A program made the position numbers and the translations under genes. From assembly GCA_037139195.1 (NCBI GenBank), contig JBAXGW010000050.1, positions 1 to 33,846 of the forward strand: DNA of 33,846 nucleotides, read 5' to 3'. The notes beneath the pieces were generated by a model. It searched no databases and was not told where the DNA came from. It saw nothing but the letters and a program-made list of their open reading frames with translations. Below are positions 31,024-33,846 of the stretch, one piece after another (position 1 is the stretch's first letter; every line of letters begins with the position of its first letter). The DNA comes from JBAXGW01 sp037139195 (GTDB lineage: Bacteria; Bacteroidota; Bacteroidia; Bacteroidales; JAHJDW01).

Positions 31024-31896
31024 ATGATAAAAGCATCAGAGCTTGTTTTGAATCCCGACAAAAGTGTATACCATTTAAAGTTACACCCCGAACAAATTGC
31101 AGACACCATTTTGCTTGTGGGCGATCCGGGTAGAGTTGCTGGCATTTCAGCTTTATTTAGTAAAATTGAATTTAAGCAGCAGAACCGAGAAATCGTTACA
31201 CACACAGGCACTTACAACAATAAGCGCATAACGGCAATGTCTACTGGCATGGGAACCGACAATATCGACATAGTTGTTAATGAACTTGATGTTTTGGCTA
31301 ATTTCGATATACAAGCGCGTAAACCCAAAGACAAATTGAAATCTCTTACTTTAATTAGAATGGGAACTTCGGGAGCTATTCAGAAAGATATACCTGTGGG
31401 TTCATTTGTAGTATCGGAATTTGGTGTTGGACTTGATGGCATGCTAAATTTTTATGATGTACCAAAAGGATTTTTTCATGATGCCATGTCGGAAGAATTT
31501 ATTAAACACTGTAAATGGAGCAACAAACTTCCTTTCCCCTATATTGCACAAGCTAATACGGAACTATTTAATCTTCTTTCCAAAGGAAATATTTCGGGAG
31601 TTACAGCAACAGCACCTGGCTTTTATGGTCCACAAGGTAGAGAGTTACGTCTGAAAACATCAAATCCTGAATTAAATAGCCTAATTGAAACTTTCAGCTT
31701 CGATAATAAAAGAATTACTAATATTGAAATGGAAACTTCCGCTCTTTACGGATTGAGTGGTCTTTTAGGACATAAAGCCTGTACAATATGTACAATTATT
31801 GCCAACCGAGTTACAAAAGAATTTTGTAATGATTATCATCCACACGTACAACGAATGGTAGAAACAGTTTTAGACCGAATTACAAAAAGCCTATGA
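31024..31896 (+). CDS. nucleoside phosphorylase, uridine phosphorylase-like
   Basis: 290 aa, longer than E. coli Udp (253). The phosphate-binding block LVGDPGRV, RMGTSGAIQ and NIEMETSALYGLSGLLG with IANRV are seen in the Udp/PNP superfamily, with a closer fit to uridine phosphorylase. It splits pyrimidine (or purine) nucleosides into base and ribose-1-phosphate for salvage. The stop codon overlaps the next gene's ATG (ATGA). Confidence 0.88.
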   Translation: MIKASELVLNPDKSVYHLKLHPEQIADTILLVGDPGRVAGISALFSKIEFKQQNREIVTHTGTYNNKRITAMSTGMGTDNIDIVVNELDVLANFDIQARKPKDKLKSLTLIRMGTSGAIQKDIPVGSFVVSEFGVGLDGMLNFYDVPKGFFHDAMSEEFIKHCKWSNKLPFPYIAQANTELFNLLSKGNISGVTATAPGFYGPQGRELRLKTSNPELNSLIETFSFDNKRITNIEMETSALYGLSGLLGHKACTICTIIANRVTKEFCNDYHPHVQRMVETVLDRITKSL

Positions 31897-32753
31897 AAGA
31901 ATCGGAAATTGGAGCATTAATTCGTTTATTAGACGACCCTGACACAAGTATATCGGATCATATTTATGCTAAGCTTCTGGAATTAGGAACTGTAAGCACT
32001 CCTTATCTTGAAAATGCTTGGGAAACATCCAAAAACTCAGTTTTTCAGAAAAAAATTGAACAACTTATTCATCAAATTCAGTTTCAATCAACAAGTAATA
32101 ATTTAAAAACTTGGATTAAAGAAGAAAGCATCAATCTATTAAAGGGGATGACGGTTATTGCCCAATATCATTACCCATCAATTCATATAGAAGATATTGA
32201 AAAAAAGATTGATTTAATTGCCCACGATGTTTGGCTCGAGATAAGTGAAGACCTTACTCCTCTTGAAAAAGTAAAAGTGCTAAATCATATTATTTACGAT
32301 ATTCATGGATTTGAAGCAAATGCCATCAATTTTCACGCTCCCGAAAATTCGTTTTTAAACATTGTTCTCGATTCTAAAAAAGGCAATCCGCTTACACTTT
32401 CGGTTATATATAGTTTAGTTGCACAAAAGGTTTTCATCCCTATTTTTGGAATAAATTTGCCCGAACATTTTATTTTAGGCTACAAAAACACAAAAGAAAA
32501 TATTACTTTCCTCGATGAAAACCTTATTCTATTTTATATCAACGCATTTAATAAAGGATCGGTATTTACTCGAAAAGAAATTGAGCTTTTTATTAAAGAA
32601 CTAAAAATTGAAAGCAAGGAATATTATTATTCGCCATGTACAAATATAGATATAGTAAAAAGATTGCTTAACAATTTAATGCTTTCTTTTAAAAACCAAG
32701 CCGATTATATCCGCGAAAACGAAATAAAGGCATTGATTGAGTTGTTTGATTAA
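31893..32753 (+). CDS. SirB1/transglutaminase-like family protein
   Basis: 286 aa, soluble. The middle contains NSFLNIVLDSKKGNPLTLSVIYSLVAQK and a following GINLPEHFILGY, the Transglut_core2 (SirB1-type) motif. The usual position for a catalytic Cys is not Cys here, so a protease or transglutaminase role is doubtful. It is translationally coupled to the nucleoside phosphorylase by a four-base overlap. Function unknown. Confidence 0.8.
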   Translation: MKESEIGALIRLLDDPDTSISDHIYAKLLELGTVSTPYLENAWETSKNSVFQKKIEQLIHQIQFQSTSNNLKTWIKEESINLLKGMTVIAQYHYPSIHIEDIEKKIDLIAHDVWLEISEDLTPLEKVKVLNHIIYDIHGFEANAINFHAPENSFLNIVLDSKKGNPLTLSVIYSLVAQKVFIPIFGINLPEHFILGYKNTKENITFLDENLILFYINAFNKGSVFTRKEIELFIKELKIESKEYYYSPCTNIDIVKRLLNNLMLSFKNQADYIRENEIKALIELFD

Positions 32754-32850
32754 CAATTGTGAATTCCGAAATTTGCAGTCTACTGTTTAAAGATAAACTT
32801 AACTTTCCTTAAATCCGCAAGGAATTTATAAGGTGTTAATAATAAATACT

Positions 32851-32925
32851 CTCCGACTTTACTCAGAGTAACCGCAGACTGAGCGGTGGTTGCTGAGCGA
32901 AGCCGAAGTAAGTCGAAGTCTATGT
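32851..32925. repeat. dispersed palindromic repeat, inverted copy
   Basis: It reads CTCCGACTTTACTCAGAGT, then GCAGACTGAGCGG, then TGAGCGAAGCCGAAG and GTCGAAGTCTA. This is the reverse of the 8291-8386 type (CTCAGAGTGACTG, CAGACTGAGCGGAGTCGAAGTCTA when inverted), with an extra internal block. The flanks 32754-32850 and 32926-33026 show nothing further. Confidence 0.65.
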
Positions 32926-33026
32926 AGAAAAAAAACAAACAGTTTGCGAATATTATGACTTTCACAAAATTGACTCTTGGCATAATAAATTCACAATAAT
33001 TTAGTTTTATTATAAACCTTATTATT

Positions 33027-33794
33027 ATGAAAATAGAAAGATGTTTAAAGATAATTGGCGTTTTACTTAGCATATTATTTTTGTTTATGATAAATAGCTT
33101 TACTACAATTGTGGGTTTCAAAGAAGAACAAATGAAGTTTCCACGTGTAAGGACATCGTATACCGAAAAAGAAGCTATAGTTAATAGCTTACTCGCAAAA
33201 CAGCAACTTAAACCAAATAATTTACATATTTTCATTCGAGCATTTAAGAAAGAAAACATTCTTGAAATTTGGGGAAAAGATAGAACTGCAAGCAAATTTA
33301 AGCTGATAAAATCTTATGAAATTTGTTCGAAATCAGGAACACTTGGTCCTAAACGCAAACAAGGCGACATGCAAGTTCCTGAAGGGTTTTATACGATTAG
33401 TGCTTATAATCCAAACAGCAATTTCTATCTTTCGATGATGATTAACTATCCAAATCAATCGGATAAAATATTGGGAGTAAAAGGGGATTACGGGAATAAC
33501 ATCTGCATTCACGGCAATTGCGTTACGGTGGGTTGTATTCCTATTACCGACGATTGCATAAAAGAAGTTTACCTAATGGCTATAGAAGCCAAAAACAATG
33601 GACAAGAAAATGTACCAGTGCATATATTTCCATTTAGACTAAATGCAAGCAACATTTTAACTGCAACAGCCGAAAATGGATCAGCTAATATAAAGTTTTG
33701 GAAAAATCTAAAATTAGGCTACGATGCTTTTGAAAAGGAAAATATTTTGCCAGCAATTAGTGTTGATGAAAAGGGAAATTATATTGTAAAATAA
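33027..33794 (+). CDS. L,D-transpeptidase (YkuD domain)
   Basis: 255 aa. An N-terminal membrane anchor or uncleaved signal (about 8-30) precedes a YkuD domain with the catalytic motif H-x7-C: IHGNCVTVGCIPITDD, His162 and Cys170. The substrate-side block GDMQVPEGFYTISAYNPNS is typical of this family in Bacteroidota. Such enzymes make 3-3 peptidoglycan cross-links or attach proteins. Located on the periplasmic side. The stop codon is directly followed by a dispersed repeat. Confidence 0.88.
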   Translation: MKIERCLKIIGVLLSILFLFMINSFTTIVGFKEEQMKFPRVRTSYTEKEAIVNSLLAKQQLKPNNLHIFIRAFKKENILEIWGKDRTASKFKLIKSYEICSKSGTLGPKRKQGDMQVPEGFYTISAYNPNSNFYLSMMINYPNQSDKILGVKGDYGNNICIHGNCVTVGCIPITDDCIKEVYLMAIEAKNNGQENVPVHIFPFRLNASNILTATAENGSANIKFWKNLKLGYDAFEKENILPAISVDEKGNYIVK

Positions 33795-33842
33795 TATTGT
33801 CCGGTAAAAAGATAAAAGATTTCTCCCTTCGGTCGAAATGAC
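33795..33842. repeat. dispersed intergenic repeat, copy at window end
   Basis: TATTGTCCGGTAAAA (33795-33809) and GATTTCTCCCTTCG...AATGAC (33818-33842) match 5003-5017 and 5041-5065 with few changes (14 of 15 and 23 of 25). It begins immediately after the stop codon of the preceding gene. The window ends within it. Confidence 0.75.
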
Positions 33843-33846
33843 AAGT

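Noticed and set aside
32780..33295. 171-codon minus-strand frame
   Set aside because: It covers the dispersed repeat and the antisense of the L,D-transpeptidase.

Overview
The window is AT-rich (roughly one third G+C by eye), dense bacterial chromosome from the phylum Bacteroidota (Bacteroidetes). Several independent signs agree: a type IX secretion (T9SS) C-terminal sorting domain, FISUMP and DUF1566-type secreted proteins, a TonB-dependent receptor with an N-terminal carboxypeptidase-regulatory-like domain paired with a DUF4249 lipoprotein, a FeoA-FeoB fusion, and recurring TAnnTTTG boxes upstream of start codons, which is the Bacteroidota -7 promoter element. I cannot place it below phylum. 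No rRNA, tRNA, CRISPR array, integrase or transposase was recognised.

Layout. 1-5300 (minus strand): a putative membrane-anchored protein and two tandem secreted paralogues whose middle is built from 68-residue phage-tail-fibre-like repeats (two versus three copies) and whose C-termini are DUF1566-type. A 436-bp stretch is identical base for base in both, a sign of gene conversion or very recent duplication. The gap after them holds a nested palindromic element with a perfect 24-bp hairpin. 5300-8230 (minus): DUF5808 protein, an unknown exported protein, a YdcF/DUF218 protein and a Ste24-type M48 protease. 8459-10552 (minus): a large VWA-like membrane protein, divergent from a TonB-dependent receptor plus DUF4249 lipoprotein operon (10642-13849). 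14040-16963: ferrous iron uptake (FeoA-FeoB fusion plus Cys-rich FeoB partner) behind a promoter and two palindromic operator candidates. 17474-18880: a PurF-family protein with an intact PRPP loop but a degenerate glutaminase site. 19092-20006 (minus): a FISUMP protein with T9SS sorting domain. 20379-21659: glyA. 21907-22603: a toxin-antitoxin pair, followed by two small unknown membrane proteins. 23441-24811 (minus): phosphohexosamine mutase (glmM-like). 25080-28707: a tight operon of TPR protein, phosphosulfolactate synthase, DedA protein and aroE. Then a lipoprotein, DUF2147 protein, universal stress protein, nucleoside phosphorylase plus SirB1-like protein, and an L,D-transpeptidase.

How the genes fit together. 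Much of the window concerns the cell surface (TonB receptor, lipoproteins, T9SS cargo, repeat-rich secreted proteins, L,D-transpeptidase, M48 protease); the rest is core metabolism (serine/glycine, amino-sugar phosphate, shikimate, nucleosides, iron). Intergenic DNA carries at least four families of palindromic dispersed repeats. The points most worth a second look are the converted tail-fibre-like paralogue pair with possibly hypervariable C-type-lectin-like C-termini, the glutaminase-dead PurF homologue, the phosphosulfolactate synthase operon, and the nested palindromic intergenic element.
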